Source of the DNA: Clitopilus passeckerianus
Taxonomy: Eukaryota; Basidiomycota; Agaricomycetes; Agaricales; Entolomataceae
Assembly (NCBI GenBank): GCA_944990035.1
Contig: CALYLX010000137.1
Coordinates: 210,819 to 274,818 of the forward strand
DNA length: 64,000 bases
Reading direction: 5' to 3'
The notes beneath the pieces were generated by a model, which was not told the origin of the DNA, ran no database searches, and saw nothing but the letters and a program-made list of their open reading frames with translations. Positions 34,926 to 46,988 of the stretch are shown here, in pieces (the first letter of the stretch is position 1; each line of letters starts with the position of its first letter). Position numbers and translations under genes: made by a program.

Positions 34926-35363
34926 TCCGCAAGCGAATGTCTAAACCACCAGGGCTAGAGACAGTAGATAGAGACAAGATAGAAGCATCATTAGGGGCAT
35001 TCAGCCGCCCATTAAAGTGAGTCCGATCTTCAACTGGGTTAGTAGAGAATCATGGAACGGTTGGGGTTAGAATTTTTCTTCGGGTTCACCAAGCAGGACA
35101 GTACGATTCACCTTTCAACCCGACTTCATGGTGGATCTAGTCATTTCAGGCGCAGGTCAAGTCGGAGATAGCACGAATAAGCATATGAACGCTCAGCTCA
35201 GGTCCATCCCAGTGGTCGAAACATGGAGGACAGGACTGGATTGTGGATGGGGATAGAAATGATGGATGATGGTGGCTGGGCACATCGGCAACCTGCTCCA
35301 GTGCAAGCTCATCGCTATCCGCAGTGACGACAAAACTTTTATAAAGCACCACCATCTGCTGGT
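34926..35363. other. Divergent intergenic region, F-box and chitinase
   Basis: No gene is seen. A TATA-like TTTTATAAAG lies at 35336-35345, about 20 bp before the chitinase start. Confidence 0.5.
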
Positions 35364-37151
35364 ATGTCTTCGACCAACTCGAGCTACCAGCCAGTTCCCG
35401 ACTCGGAAGATTCTGAACTTGACAAGTCTATTGAATACCCCCAACGCAGACGGTACTCACCCAAACGGCTGATACTCTTCGCGCTTGGATTCCTTGTGGT
35501 CGCGTTTGCATCATACAAACTCGGTCAGTGGTCTGTTAGTCCGAAGCCTGCGGAACAAACATCGCTGGAGGAGATAACAAACACCAAACCATCGTCATCT
35601 TCTTCCATTGTAACTGCCACTACGAGCAGCTCTGAACCGAAAGCCACAGAAACCACAGGACAGGACAAGATGACTGGAAAGTACAGCGTCGGATAGTAAG
35701 TCCTTGAATCGTTCAAGGCGAGTCGCATTGGTTTAACGTTGCTATTTTTAGTTTTGTGAACTGGTATGAGAAACAACTTGTGTTTGTCTCGTTCATACTA
35801 TTAACCTTGCCTGCAGGGGATCTACGGACGAAAATACCCTCCTTCCTCTATTCCCACTCAAGATCTCACGTATGTTCTTCGCAATTCCCCATAAATCGTA
35901 CCAATACCATGACCAGACATATCCTCTATGCCTTTGCCAATCTTAAAGGAGACTCAGGCGAGGTCTTCCTTTCCGATCCCTGGGCGGACAAAGATATCCA
36001 TTATCCCGGCGATAGTTGGAATGACTCTGGAAACAACCTCTATGGTAACCTGAAAGCCCTCTACAACCTCAAGAAACAGAACCGCCATCTTAAGGTTCTG
36101 TTGAGCATCGGCGGGTGGACCTATTCTCCGACATTCCATCCTATTGTGGTAAACCCACAGACCCGAAGGAAGTTCGTAGAAAGTAGCGTCAAGATTCTCG
36201 AAGACTACGGGTTCGATGGTCTGGACGTCGATTATGAATACCCAGAAAACCAGCAACAAGCTTGGGCCTATGTCGAGCTTCTCAAAGAGATGCGCGAGGC
36301 TCTCGACAGGAGCGCTGCTGCTAAAGGCCACGATTGCAAATTCCTGCTCACTGTAAGCATTTCCCTTAAAATACATTGAATACTCGCTGAGTTGATCTTC
36401 CTCCAGATCGCAGCCCCTTGTGGACCAGAGAAATACAAGAAGCTCTACGTCAAGGAGATGGATCGCTCTTTGGATTTCTGGAACCTGATGGCCTATGACT
36501 TCTGTGGGTACCCCGTTGACCAATAGTTCAAGCCTTACTCACCTAGTATTCTTCCAGCTGGGTCTTGGGAGTCCTCTGCCGGTCATCAAGCCAACATGTA
36601 TGGCGAACCACTCAGCGCGTCCTCCGCAGTCAGCTGGTACCTCCACCAAGGCGTTGCCCCCATAAGATCATTCTCGGCGTTCCCCTTACGGTCGCTCGTT
36701 CGCCAGCACCCAAGGTCCTGGCCACCCATTCTCGGGTGTTGGTGGTGGCTCATGGGAACAAGGCGTCTACGATTATCGCGCGCTCCCAATGGCTGGAGCA
36801 CATGTCATGACGGACGAGCAGAAGGGAGCTAGCTGGACCTATGATTACCAGAAGCAGGAGATGGTTAGCTTCGATAACGAGGAGGTCGGGCATTGGAAAG
36901 GGAGATATATTCAGAAGGAGGGCCTTGGAGGTGCGATGTTCTGGGAGTTGAGTGGTGACAAAGGCACGCATAGGGAGGGTATGGAGAACGGTCCCGGTAA
37001 AGAAGAGATTCCTGGCAAAAGCTTGATCAAGGTCGTGAATGAAGCCATGGGAGGGCTCGACTACAACCAGAGGAACTGGTTGAAATATGAAAACAGTCAG
37101 TTTGATAACCTTAGGAAGGGATGGAGTAGGCGGGGAGATGATAGAATATAG
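35364..37151 (+). CDS. Membrane-anchored GH18 chitinase (two frame breaks)
   Basis: The family hydrolyses beta-1,4 bonds of chitin. The N-terminus is cytosolic with one TM segment at residues 36-53 ([19 protein letters not shown]) and no signal peptide, then a Ser/Thr-rich stem, so it is a type II membrane protein with the enzyme outside. The GH18 domain shows [33 protein letters not shown], the catalytic motif [11 protein letters not shown] (Glu acid at its end), [27 protein letters not shown] and [11 protein letters not shown]. Two bases are missing: one C in CCCCC at 36657-36661 (GVAP to HKIILGVPL) and one T at 36686-36687 (GVPL to YGRSFAS). They shift the frame twice within 30 bp. Otherwise the protein is full length (about 480). 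Likely role: wall remodelling at septa or hyphal tips. Confidence 0.9.
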
Positions 37152-38091
37152 TTGCTAGTAATTTGCCAAACAGTCGCTCGAATAATAACCTTATTTCATT
37201 GGAACGGCTCGAGAGGCCCTCCCAAGTACAGACTACGGAACATTTCTAACCCGAATAACATATTGTGGTTGTGAGTTTATGTCCTAATGGCGGGCTTGAA
37301 ATCCAACAGGATCCAAAGCATGTATTTATTACGGTACGAATGCGCTGAGTCGGCAGATCTCGCCTGAAATAAAAATCCGCTTATTCCAGACTGCAAGCTA
37401 AATCAAAGGCAACTATGCGGTGCCCTCTCAATAAATGCAAAATTTGGCTACTAGACAGTCGTAGAATCGGTTCTTCAAAGGAGAGCGGATTACAGGACCG
37501 AGTTCTGTTCATTTCATGCAAATTGCCCCAGATACCAAGGTACCAAACTCCTGGAGACAACGTCATCAGCAGCCGGTCAGGTCGAAGTCGAAGTCAAGTG
37601 GGTCTCGAAGCCCAGGTAGGTTTATTTTGATCATTCCAGGAGGCAAGTGTGTATTCCAGCATCGAGTTTTCCACCTAGCTCTCAGCAGACCAACTTGAGA
37701 GGATCATCATGCTTCCTTCTTTGTTCCGGGAAACGGTAAATTCGAGCATAATTCGCGGAATCCCGAGTTCGGACCGGTATGGTTTTCGCCGCTTGTTCTC
37801 TAGCCATATTTACTACCAAGCTTGCGGGCTCGCTGAAACAAGTCGGCTGGAGGGAGAGGCAACTCAAGAAAGCCTGAACATTAAAGTTGATGTCGTAAAA
37901 ATTGTTCGAGGGTCCTGGCAGAGAAAGTGATTTTCAAAACAGCTTACGTCTGCTGATTCCTCCTTAGAATCCAGGAGAAGTCGTTGACTTGGTCCCACGT
38001 GTTTGCGACATCTTCTCGACATTCCCGCTGGTATGATCCTACTCGAGGTTTGTATACCCCTGGCAGATGCGACAAATGGCATCAATCATTC

Positions 38092-38106
38092 TTGATTGCT
38101 TGTGGC
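38092..38106 (+). promoter_or_regulatory. Shared TTGATTGCTTGTGGC element, DUF1996 D
   Basis: It differs at one base from the element of paralogs A and B, in the same orientation relative to the gene, 314 bp before the start. Confidence 0.65.
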
Positions 38107-38130
38107 GTCCTAAAGTCATGACCTGTCGCA

Positions 38131-38140
38131 TTTTTCCGTC
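38131..38140 (+). promoter_or_regulatory. Shared TTTTTCCGTC element, DUF1996 D
   Basis: Identical 10-mer, 280 bp before the start codon, as in A (283) and B (277). Confidence 0.7.
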
Positions 38141-38363
38141 TTCTTAGTTGAATAGGCAGCAACTTGCTGCCCAATATGCTTGTTCTAGTCGGTTGAATCG
38201 AAAATCGATAACCGCTAGAGTTTATCTTGGCGGAGTCACCAGATCAAGCTCAATGGCCTTCATCGTATCACGCGTTTCCTGCCAGGATGCATTACATTTT
38301 CGCTCATGCTGCGACAACTCTGCTCAGATTTTCCATTTGCGGGATACTGTGCTTGTCAGAACG

Positions 38364-38370
38364 TATAAAA
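38364..38370 (+). promoter_or_regulatory. TATA box of DUF1996 D
   Basis: TATAAAA, 50 bp before the start codon. Confidence 0.75.
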
Positions 38371-38419
38371 GGCACTATGTACTATGTTCGAAACTTCAGC
38401 AGATACATTCGAAGTCGCT

Positions 38420-40008
38420 ATGAAGTTTACTGCTGCTTTCGCTGCTATCTTTGTCGCTTTGGTCAACTCTGGCCCAGCCCATGCGTGGTTTCGAGTCGCA
38501 TGCACTGGTCCTCTCGTTTCAGGCAAGTAGATCACAGAAGGGAGTGTATATCTTAACGCTGAACATCATTACTAGAGCGCGTTGACCCCATCATTAGCCC
38601 CAACACCACGCCTTCTAACCACGTCCATGTAAGTTGTGAATGATTGGGCTACTCTGTGTCAAGCCTGTTGATATTCGCTCGCAGACCGTTCACGGCGCTA
38701 GTAGTAAGTCATCTCCTATCCACAAAATATAAACATTTGACGAACGAAATCAGACTTCAAGGCTGATAGCACCTACGACTACCTGAGGGCTTCAAAGTGC
38801 ACAAGCTGCGTTGTCACCCAGGACCTTTCAAACTATTGTAGGTTCAAAACCCGGTTTATTCTGCTCGATACTAATAAAATTCTCCTTCCAGGGTTCCCGA
38901 AACTTTACTTCCAAGACCCCAAAACCAAGAATTTTGAAGCCGTACCCAACGGGGGCCTTCTTGTTTACTATCAGAATCGTGGTAATGGTGATGTAAAGAA
39001 TGGAGGGACAGGTCTTAAGGCCTTCCCTCCTGGTTTCAAGATGCTGAGTGGAAACCCCACCTCTCGGAGCAAGAAGTAAGCTATCATTCCCTGTGTTCGT
39101 CGTGGCACTAAAAGCGAATGCCATAAATACAGGTACCCAAGGGGTGAGGGCTCTCAAGGCGAACTTCGGGAACGTGCAATTCAGTGGGCCTGTCTCCGCT
39201 ATCCTGCCCCTGGCTACGATAATACCGATGGCTCAGGTTTCCCGACCACCGACTGCGAGTCTGGTATGAATTGTCTTCTGCTTTCGATAAACATTTTTTA
39301 TACCTGACACAGGCTTCAACGCTCGCATTCATATGCCTGGTAAGGTGATCTCGACATGAAATAAGCCTAGAAATTCACGCGACCTTGTAGCTTGCTGGGA
39401 CGGCAAAAATCTTGACTCCGCTAACCACATGGACCACACCGCCTATCTTTCTGGGCTCGATAACGGCTCTTGCCCCTCGACTCATCCTGTCACTCTCATG
39501 AAGCTCTTCTATGAGGTCACTTGGGATGTTCACACCTTCGCGGGCCGCTGGAAGCCTGGCACTGACAAGTGGCCTTTCGTTTATGCTACTGGCGATCCCA
39601 CTGGTTATTCCTGGCATGGGGACTTCCAGAATGGCTGGGAAACGACTGCCCTTCAAAATGCAATTGACAAGTGCGACAACCCGAATGATCAGACCGGAAA
39701 TGGTATGATTCTTTCACATCTTGACCTGAGGTTAGCGAAAATATGACAACTCTGGCAATTTAGGTGTTACTGAGGCTTGCAAATATCTCTCCGTTCAGCA
39801 AGCTTCGGTTGCCAATACGTGCAAGATTAGCCCCGTCGTCAATGAGCAAATCGACGGCGGTGTCTTGACCAAGCTCCCTGGGTGCGTTAGCTATTACAAC
39901 CTATATCCATCCTTCAATACTGAACATAATCTACTCAGCTGCAATCCTATCCAAGCTGGACCTGGTGACGCCACCCTGTACTCGAGCTCTAACTGTCCCA
40001 TCCATTAA
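38420..40008 (+). CDS. DUF1996 secreted protein, paralog D
   Basis: Fourth DUF1996 gene, on the opposite strand and 7 kb from the tandem trio. The signal peptide is MKFTAAFAAIFVALVNSGPA then HA-WFRVAC. Blocks: ERVDPIISPNTT then NHVHTVHGA, LRASKCTSCVVTQDLSNY, WFPKLYFQDPKTKNFEAV, FPPGFKMLSGNPTSRSKK, YPRGEGSQGELRERAIQWAC, FPTTDCES, HPVTLMKLFYEVTWDVHTF, GRWKPGTDKWPFVYATGDPT, CKISPVVNEQIDGGVL. The end is CNPIQAGPGDATLYSSSNC. No frame break was found. The first intron (38523-38575) has a GC donor (TTTCAG then GCAAGT) where A, B and C have GT. Protein and promoter are closest to paralog A, suggesting a recent copy with inversion. Confidence 0.92.
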
Positions 40009-40443
40009 GGAATGACGTTGAAAACGAATGGTGCCCACTGTTGAGAAGATTGTAATCAGCTTTGTAGTCCAAAACTTTCGATTGTAAATGTATTTACTCA
40101 AATGTAACCATGTGTAACCTTAACTGTCATAAGCGGTAGCCTTACTTGCGAGGCGAATGTATTGCGATAAAGATTATCCTTTTTCCCAGAGCTTCTACGT
40201 GCTTCACGACTATGCCATATTGAAAAGTATTTCTTGGTCACTATCTCATGGACCATGGTCACAATACCGCACGGATGATTTTCAGCACGACGACAATGGC
40301 AACAACAGAACTATATAGTTAAATGGCGGACATGAACGGAAGTATTATAACGCTCCCCGCCCCACTATTCGAGGTTGGGGAAGGTAGGAGTGTTGAGACT
40401 CCTACCACGGGGCGTAGAGATCGGCGGCCCTAACAAGAACACT
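40009..40443. other. Convergent 3' region between DUF1996 D and INO1
   Basis: No gene is seen; both flanking genes end here. Confidence 0.5.
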
Positions 40444-42227
40444 TTACCAGATCCTAGTTTCGAGCAACAAGTCGACATTGTTCTCAAGACCGATGCAAGC
40501 CTTGAGGAAAGTTTCAAGGGCATTACGCTGGCGGTTGAGGCTGTTTACGACCTCTGTGCCAGGCTTGACGAGGGGCGCCTTAAGCATGTAGGATAGGAGA
40601 GAGAGGACGGGGTAGAGAGGCACAAAATCCTCCATCTTCTTCTCGTTGTCCGACTTGCGATACTTGATTCGAGTGAGGAGCTCAGTCAAGATAATGAGGT
40701 CGAGAATGAGAGGAGTCGCAAGGAGAGAGTCCTACGAGGGAGAACGATTAGAATGAAGAGAAAGCGAAGAACGTGAGGGGATCACAAACCTCGCACTCGT
40801 TAAAGATATTGATCGTAGACCTTCCACCGCAGAAGATCTCAGAGTAATACTCATCGATGGCCCTCTTGGAATCACCAACGGCAGGGACATATTTAATCAC
40901 GACAATATGATCAGGCTGCTCGCCCTTGCCCCCGCCTTGGCCTCGGCCTCAGTATGAGCTTTATAAAGAAGCCTGTTGGCGGCAACCATATCGTCGACGG
41001 CGCTGCTCTTACCGATCTCCTTGGACTTGAACTGCTTCTCAGCGCTCAGGTTCCTTCCATCGTTGTTGCCCAAGTGGTTGTAAGAAGCAATGGAAAGGGT
41101 TTGATGCCAGCGTTCACCAGGAACTCAGCAAGAACGGACTTGAGCTTGGTCTGGCCAGACTTGATATCGTCACCACCAATGAAAGATTTCTCCCTCTCGG
41201 CAAGATCGACAACGCCGGGAACAAACGTGTTCTGAGGGGCACCATTCACAAAGGGCTCGCCTTCGAGGATGGCAGCAACAGCGAACAGCGTGGAGGGCGA
41301 AACCTCGGAATGAGATGCCTTGATCTCAGCGAGAAGGTTATCGGCGGTGTCATTGACGCCAGGGATGATATCACTGTAACGCTCAGTGTTTGCGGTCAAG
41401 AAGACAATGACGCGATCCAGTCCGTTGTCCTGCTTGAACTTGCGGATATCTCCGCGAATGGGCTCAAGGTGGGCCTGCTTGTCTGTGCCAGGGATCAGGT
41501 TGTCAGCACGGGCCTTCTGGTTGGCAGTGATGAAGTCGGGATAGTAGATCGAGGGCAAAGGGGTCCCCAGTTCCGCCATGTGGGCTTGAGCTGGCGCTGG
41601 AGATCATAATTGAGGACATGGGCTCGTTGCATAGCATTATCCATGGTTCTACCATAAATATCCCAACCGCCGAGAGCGAGGTCATTAGGGTGCACCATTG
41701 GGAGCATGTCGGAGAATGGGACATGAACATCGTTGCCCGTGGAAGGATCAGTTCCGACGCGCACAGTGGAAGCGCGGATGACAGAACCGATGTAATTGGG
41801 CTGCTGGATGCCTTCTTTGGTGTGCCAGGCAATGTTATGGCGGTTAGCAAGAATGGTTGCGCAGAGGGTAGTACCATTATTGCCGCCAATTCCGACCATC
41901 ATGAGACTGGAAATGCACCATTAACGTGAGGTTTGTCGAAAAACATTGATGAAGTGCTTACCCGGTCTTGTTAACAGTTCGCTTGGTTTGGAACTCGTAC
42001 GACTGCTCAGTCGGAGAGATGAGGTACTGACCGTCAGTCACGGTAACGTTAGAACTGCGGTTGACGAATTTAGCGGTGATAAACTCGTCGGTGAACTGTG
42101 CGTTCTCGGACTGAACAGTGATAGCATAGCCACGACGCTCGGCAGTAGGATGAACAGGAAGGTCATTCTTGAGTTGGGCGTCAGGGGAATCGCTTCCAGA
42201 AGATCCGTTGGACAATATGGGACCCAT
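40444..42227 (-). CDS. INO1: Inositol-3-phosphate synthase (three frame breaks)
   Basis: The cytosolic NAD-dependent enzyme converts glucose-6-phosphate to 1D-myo-inositol 3-phosphate, the first step of inositol and phosphatidylinositol synthesis. The start is at 42227, [13 protein letters not shown]. Motifs: [20 protein letters not shown] (NAD site), [43 protein letters not shown] (shifted frame), [30 protein letters not shown], and the end [20 protein letters not shown]. Each of three frame changes fits one missing base: G run 41582-41584 (QLKP to HMAELGTP), near 41097-41099 (AGIKP to SIASYNHLG) and C run 40929-40933 (AEAKA to GGKGEQPDH). The protein is otherwise complete. Three hits in a normally essential enzyme point to sequence error. 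One intron follows the first exon and another precedes DSLLATP. Confidence 0.93.
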
Positions 42228-43747
42228 CGTAGATAAGTTGAAAGTTTATGGGGATGGTTTGGGAGTTGAAGAATTGAAATAACGGTAAGGATGGGTCTTA
42301 ATGTTGTATCAGGAAGCCGGCGGTGGTATGCTTAGCACCTCGGTGTATGTTATGAGCGCTGCTGAGCTGATTCGAGTACATGCACTATTTGCACGTATTC
42401 AGCAATAACAGTATGTCAACTGCAGAGTCAAGAAGGTAGAGAGAACTTGTTGGAGCTTTGGGGATAGTCAAAATGATAAACAGTGGGTATTGGAATAGCG
42501 AAGATGCAAGGCTCCAACGAAGGGCAAGGCAGCAAACCGAGGCCATTTTATAGGCAAATTGAAGGGCCGAGTATCTGATGCGACGATGATAGGTTAACGT
42601 TCAATCAGTGCATGTGCCTCGATGTTTTGCAAACCGCAGCGTTTTTCTCGACAATGGCTGGTAAACATCATCGGCAATCGTCCGCAGCATCGAGCAGCAT
42701 CGACCTAGCCCAAAGCTGACAGCAAAAGTCTGCCCGAAGGGTCACTGATGAGCAGTGACGATAAGCATTCGTTGTACCCGAAGAACGGCTGGGTTTCCAC
42801 AAGAAATCTGATGTTCGTCGCACCGTGACCGGAAAGTGGGAGGCCATGCTAATAAGAATCGGTCAGCACAGGAGTTCCTGGCATCTCCGTGGAGAAATTC
42901 ATCGCGTTTTCATCCCCGATGATGGAAGCAGAGATTGGCGTCCATTGAGTGATTGAAAAAGTAGTCGCAAGTAAAGGCTGGAGGTACATTTTGTCCTTGC
43001 TGGGTCTGTGGTAGCGGAGTTTGGACTTAGCTCCAATTGGTCAACGCACTTGACAGTCGCCAAAGATTAAGTCGGTCGAAATGGCAAGCATTGCGACCAT
43101 GAGCTGTTGGGAAAGTGCTGAGAAATGAAGACTTACCCGGGTGGTGCATGTCCTCCACTAGCATCCTGCGTCTCTATAGCAGGCACAATCAGAATATAAC
43201 TCGCTCTGTGTCCAGCCAGTTTTCAGGTCTATTTTCTACGCCAAGGACGCATCAGCCGTTTATTAAACAATTTCATCTTTTATCTTAAATATCAGGAATG
43301 GTATAATACGATTTGAAGGGAAGGAAGGAAAAACGTACTAGGAGGGATGTCTATCATGAAGTAAAAGTCCAATGCAAATAATAGTAGAATGGTGGCATGA
43401 TTGGAGCGAAGAATGGATGTCATGGGAAGGTTTGTGGGTAATGTGGTGGAAAAGCAAATAATATGTGTCGAAAGAGTTCGTCTAGTTGGTCCGATTCTGG
43501 CACTCATTTGGAGTAAAGCAAATCTCGTGATAACGCTACATGTTCAAAGCAGAAGGAGGGGAAGGTTGAACGAACGAAGGGGCACTGAAGCACGCCACAG
43601 TCCGATGTCCAAGATGTTAATGATAGTATTCGGATATTCAAACAGTCCATGCGCCGCCTGGGCGCTGGTGATAGGATATACACCTATGTACAGACCCGAA
43701 CAAAGGCCAGGTCGGTGGAAAGAGGCAACGATTGGCAAGGCCGGAGG
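42228..43747. other. Intergenic upstream of INO1 and downstream of GH16
   Basis: No gene is seen. The region upstream of INO1 includes a CATGTG core (about 42612), the core of yeast inositol-responsive elements, but one hexamer is weak evidence. Frames near 43.3-43.7 kb are overlapping shadows. Confidence 0.45.
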
Positions 43748-46166
43748 TTAACATCCATCAACCAGCGAATTTTTCGGCCAAGTTTGGTGAAAATCATCGA
43801 TCCACGTCGTGAAGTTCGGATTTGAGTAGGCATCAATGTAACTGTAGACCTGGGATGAGTACCATCCTCGAACAACTTTCAGAAGATACGTACGTCTCAA
43901 TATACTTCGCAGTAGGGAAATCCTTTGGGTCACAACCAATATTGATCGCATCTCGAGGCTGGTATACCCGGATGTAATCAACCTTCATGTGGGTCGGGAA
44001 CGTCAAATGGTCAAAATCAACTTTGCCAAAGTTTTGAGAAATGCCCAAATTGACGAGGAGATACATCGGTTCCTGGGGAATTGCCCTTGCAGAGATGTTC
44101 ACCGCGGGGTTTGCACCGACACCTGGGGCGAGAAGAGTCCACGCCAGCTTGTTGTCCGAAATCCAGGAGATGTACTGTGAAAAATATGTTCAATTCCCCA
44201 GCCGGATTCAAGAATAGGGATCGCGTACTCCGTCGTCGAAGCCGGGCTTGTACTCGAATCCGTAGGTCGCAAACTGATCGCCGTTGAGCTCATAGTTTAA
44301 CGGGTTCGTCTCAGTCACTACTGAGGTCGTTTGTTGAGTCACGCCGCCAACATAGGTGTTGTGGTGTGAAAGCGTAGCATCCTCTATGATCTGATTGTCC
44401 GACGTGTTGAACCAGACATACGATTCATCAAAGGGCTACAAAGCGCAACACGATCAGCCTCCTGAAGAAAAGGAACATTACCGATACACTCACCGCCCAC
44501 TGAGCAGACTGAGACACGTGTCCGGTCAGTTTCGTTGCATCCACCTGTGCCTCAAACATATCAATTTCTGGGGCTGCTCGGCCTACGAACGTTCCGTCCT
44601 TGTGAACGGGTCCCGGATGCGACTCTCCCGGGCATGTACATCTTGAGAGACGTTGACCTGGGAGGTAAGATAGAGCGTCATTGTTGAATGGATCACCGTT
44701 TTCGGTAGCGGCAACAGGCTGTCCGTTGATAGTCTGGTTAGGGGCGGTTCCGACGTCGCAGGCGTCATAGGAGTATGGCCACTAGAATAGGAATTAGGCA
44801 AGAGATCTTGCATAGAGAACAGATGTTACATACAACTCCTTCGAGAGAAGCACCGTAACCGGCTCGGCCTAAATTACCCATAGCCCAGACGGCAGGCCAG
44901 AGGCCAACAACGTTGTTGGCGCCAGGCAGAACGATAGAAGCCTCCATGTAACCTCCGGTAAAGCAGAATTTGTTCCTAAGTTTTTGTCACAAACACGCAT
45001 ATAATGAGTATGGGTCAATATACCATGTCGACATCATTCCTGATAGATTATGTTTCGAATCAGCGGCGAGCTTGTTGAAAATGTGAATCGACTAACCTCC
45101 CTCATAATTGAGGCCATGTGTCTCTTTTTCGGAAAGCGTAATAATCAGGGAACCGTCTTTGGTGGTGATCGCCTCGGGATCATACCACTCCAAGTTATTT
45201 GTTGCCTAAAGGAACGCAATCCAGATCAAGATTGACGAGCGATTTAAGAATACAATGAGGATTACCCAGTAATGCAAGTCAACGGCCTCCCAGTATGGGT
45301 CGTCACCTGGATAAAATGTCCTTCCATCGAGGTTAAACTCGTCAGAAAAGACGAGTTGAAGTTCAGTGGTCCCTGTCCGCCATGCCGGCATTGTGTATGC
45401 GTTTTTCGGTGTATCCTTGTCAATCAGGCCCCAGTTGCCATTCATTGATGGTATCTTTCGGTTAAACAATTAGATAGCAAAGAGCAAGCATCGCAACGAT
45501 ACTCACTTGACCACTGGCGTTGATACCCCCAAGATTGAAGCCTCCTTGAGTACCCAGCTCCGTTTTTGTAAAGTGTGATATCAAGGGATATCCCAAGCTG
45601 GTAACAAACGCGGATATTAAGGGTGATTTAAAAGGAACAAGTTCGAGTAACTCACAATAAAGCCAGGAGCCCTGCCATGAGAACCAATAGGCATCCAAAA
45701 TTAGTTAACCCTCTCCACGAAATTAAATTCATGCCGCCTCTATCTATCCTCTTCACTCCTCTAGGACTGTGTAGGTCGTCATCAGCCTCTGGAAATTCTG
45801 GTGACAATATTGATCCCCAGTGTCTCGGGTCCGCAGGAAGTGAATACTGAGCGAGACCAGGTTTTGTAGACATGTGTGTTGTGGAAGAGAACTTGCTGCT
45901 GTTGGGAGTAGCGTAGGGTGATACGTTGAAGCCAAACCCGGCGGGCGTAGATTCGCCAGGCAGTAAAGGGCTCCGTGCATTCGAGGCAGCAGAGTTGGCC
46001 GAGAGACGCGTTGAAGATGAGGCCGAACGTAGTGTTGGATATGGGCTTTCGGTGTTTGAGTACTTTGATAACGAAGAGGGTCAGTGTCGAAAAATGAAGC
46101 AGGGATGGAGAGATAACCCACTTTGGCCTTGTCCGCCCCAAGATAGCTTGGCTTCCACTCTGCCAT
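43748..46166 (-). CDS. GH16 beta-glucan synthesis protein (KRE6/SKN1 family)
   Basis: A type II membrane protein of the secretory pathway needed for beta-1,6-glucan in the fungal wall. The start is [15 protein letters not shown] (46166). After an intron a Ser-rich cytosolic tail ([20 protein letters not shown]) leads to [20 protein letters not shown] and the TM segment [18 protein letters not shown]. The lumenal GH16/SKN1 domain has [93 protein letters not shown], the catalytic E-x-D-x-x-E motif in [23 protein letters not shown] and [12 protein letters not shown]. The C-terminal tail is LVDGC. About nine introns, no frame break. It lies near a chitinase and a CBM1 protein, so wall-related genes are neighbours, though their orientations differ. 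Confidence 0.93.
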
Positions 46167-46988
46167 ATCTAATGGCTTATCTAAAGAAAAATGTGGGTGG
46201 CCTTCGTCGAATCTACTGTGTTTAACGCAGAGGTAGAGCTGCGCAGTGGGGTCGACGGTGTGGAAGGGATGAAAGAGAGAATGTTACAAGAATAGCCACG
46301 ATCGGTGGGGAGAACGTCGAATGGTTCCAAAACTGCGCATCCGACGGGAAAATTGGACAAAAATAAGAAAGCACCCCGTTACATTGGGCAACCAGAATGG
46401 AGTTTCCCAAAAATGACGTATGTAATGTAAGATTCTTGCCTTCTTCAGCAATTTCTCGCCGGATAGTTTACCCATTGCGGAAAATGCAGATTACAAATGC
46501 CGAAAAGTACCGATTCCACACGATAGCCTCAATGTTTATTCACAGGTGGAGCGCAGGTCCTTTGTCGTCACGGCTGAGAGAAAAGAAAGAGGAGCGAGTT
46601 GGCGCAATGCTGTTGCCAAGCACTGCATCAAGCGAGGATCTTCACGAACGTCATTTGATGTTGTTGTCTTTTTTTCGGGAAATAATAAATTAAAAAGGCA
46701 AGTCGGAGCTCGAACGATGGCTGATCCTCGAAGCAATCAAAGCCAAACAACGCGATAATTATAGCCGCGTCGGACTTGACCGGATCATCCCACGTGGAAT
46801 GTTGTAGGCCTAATGAAGATGGTACCTTGGCTCCAGGACACCTATCCGCTATCGTAGAGGTTAGTGCTCATGCATCATGCTCTGTTTATACGACGATTGC
46901 TGATCTATGAACATCCAGCCCAAGAATATGGTTCTGCTCCAGGATACAGACGGTGTCGCGGATTTCTCCGAACAGCGCCGAAGACTAG
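46167..46988. other. Intergenic upstream of the GH16 gene
   Basis: Contains the GH16 promoter. Overlapping frames of 60-98 codons on both strands have no recognisable features. Confidence 0.5.

Larger units (their letters stand above)
37152..38419. other. Intergenic between chitinase and DUF1996 D
   Basis: No gene is seen in the first 900 bp. The last 350 bp is the paralog D promoter, with its shared elements. Confidence 0.5.

Noticed and set aside
42600..42620. CATGTG as an inositol-responsive element for INO1
   Set aside because: A single hexamer occurs by chance in DNA of this size; not enough to call a site.
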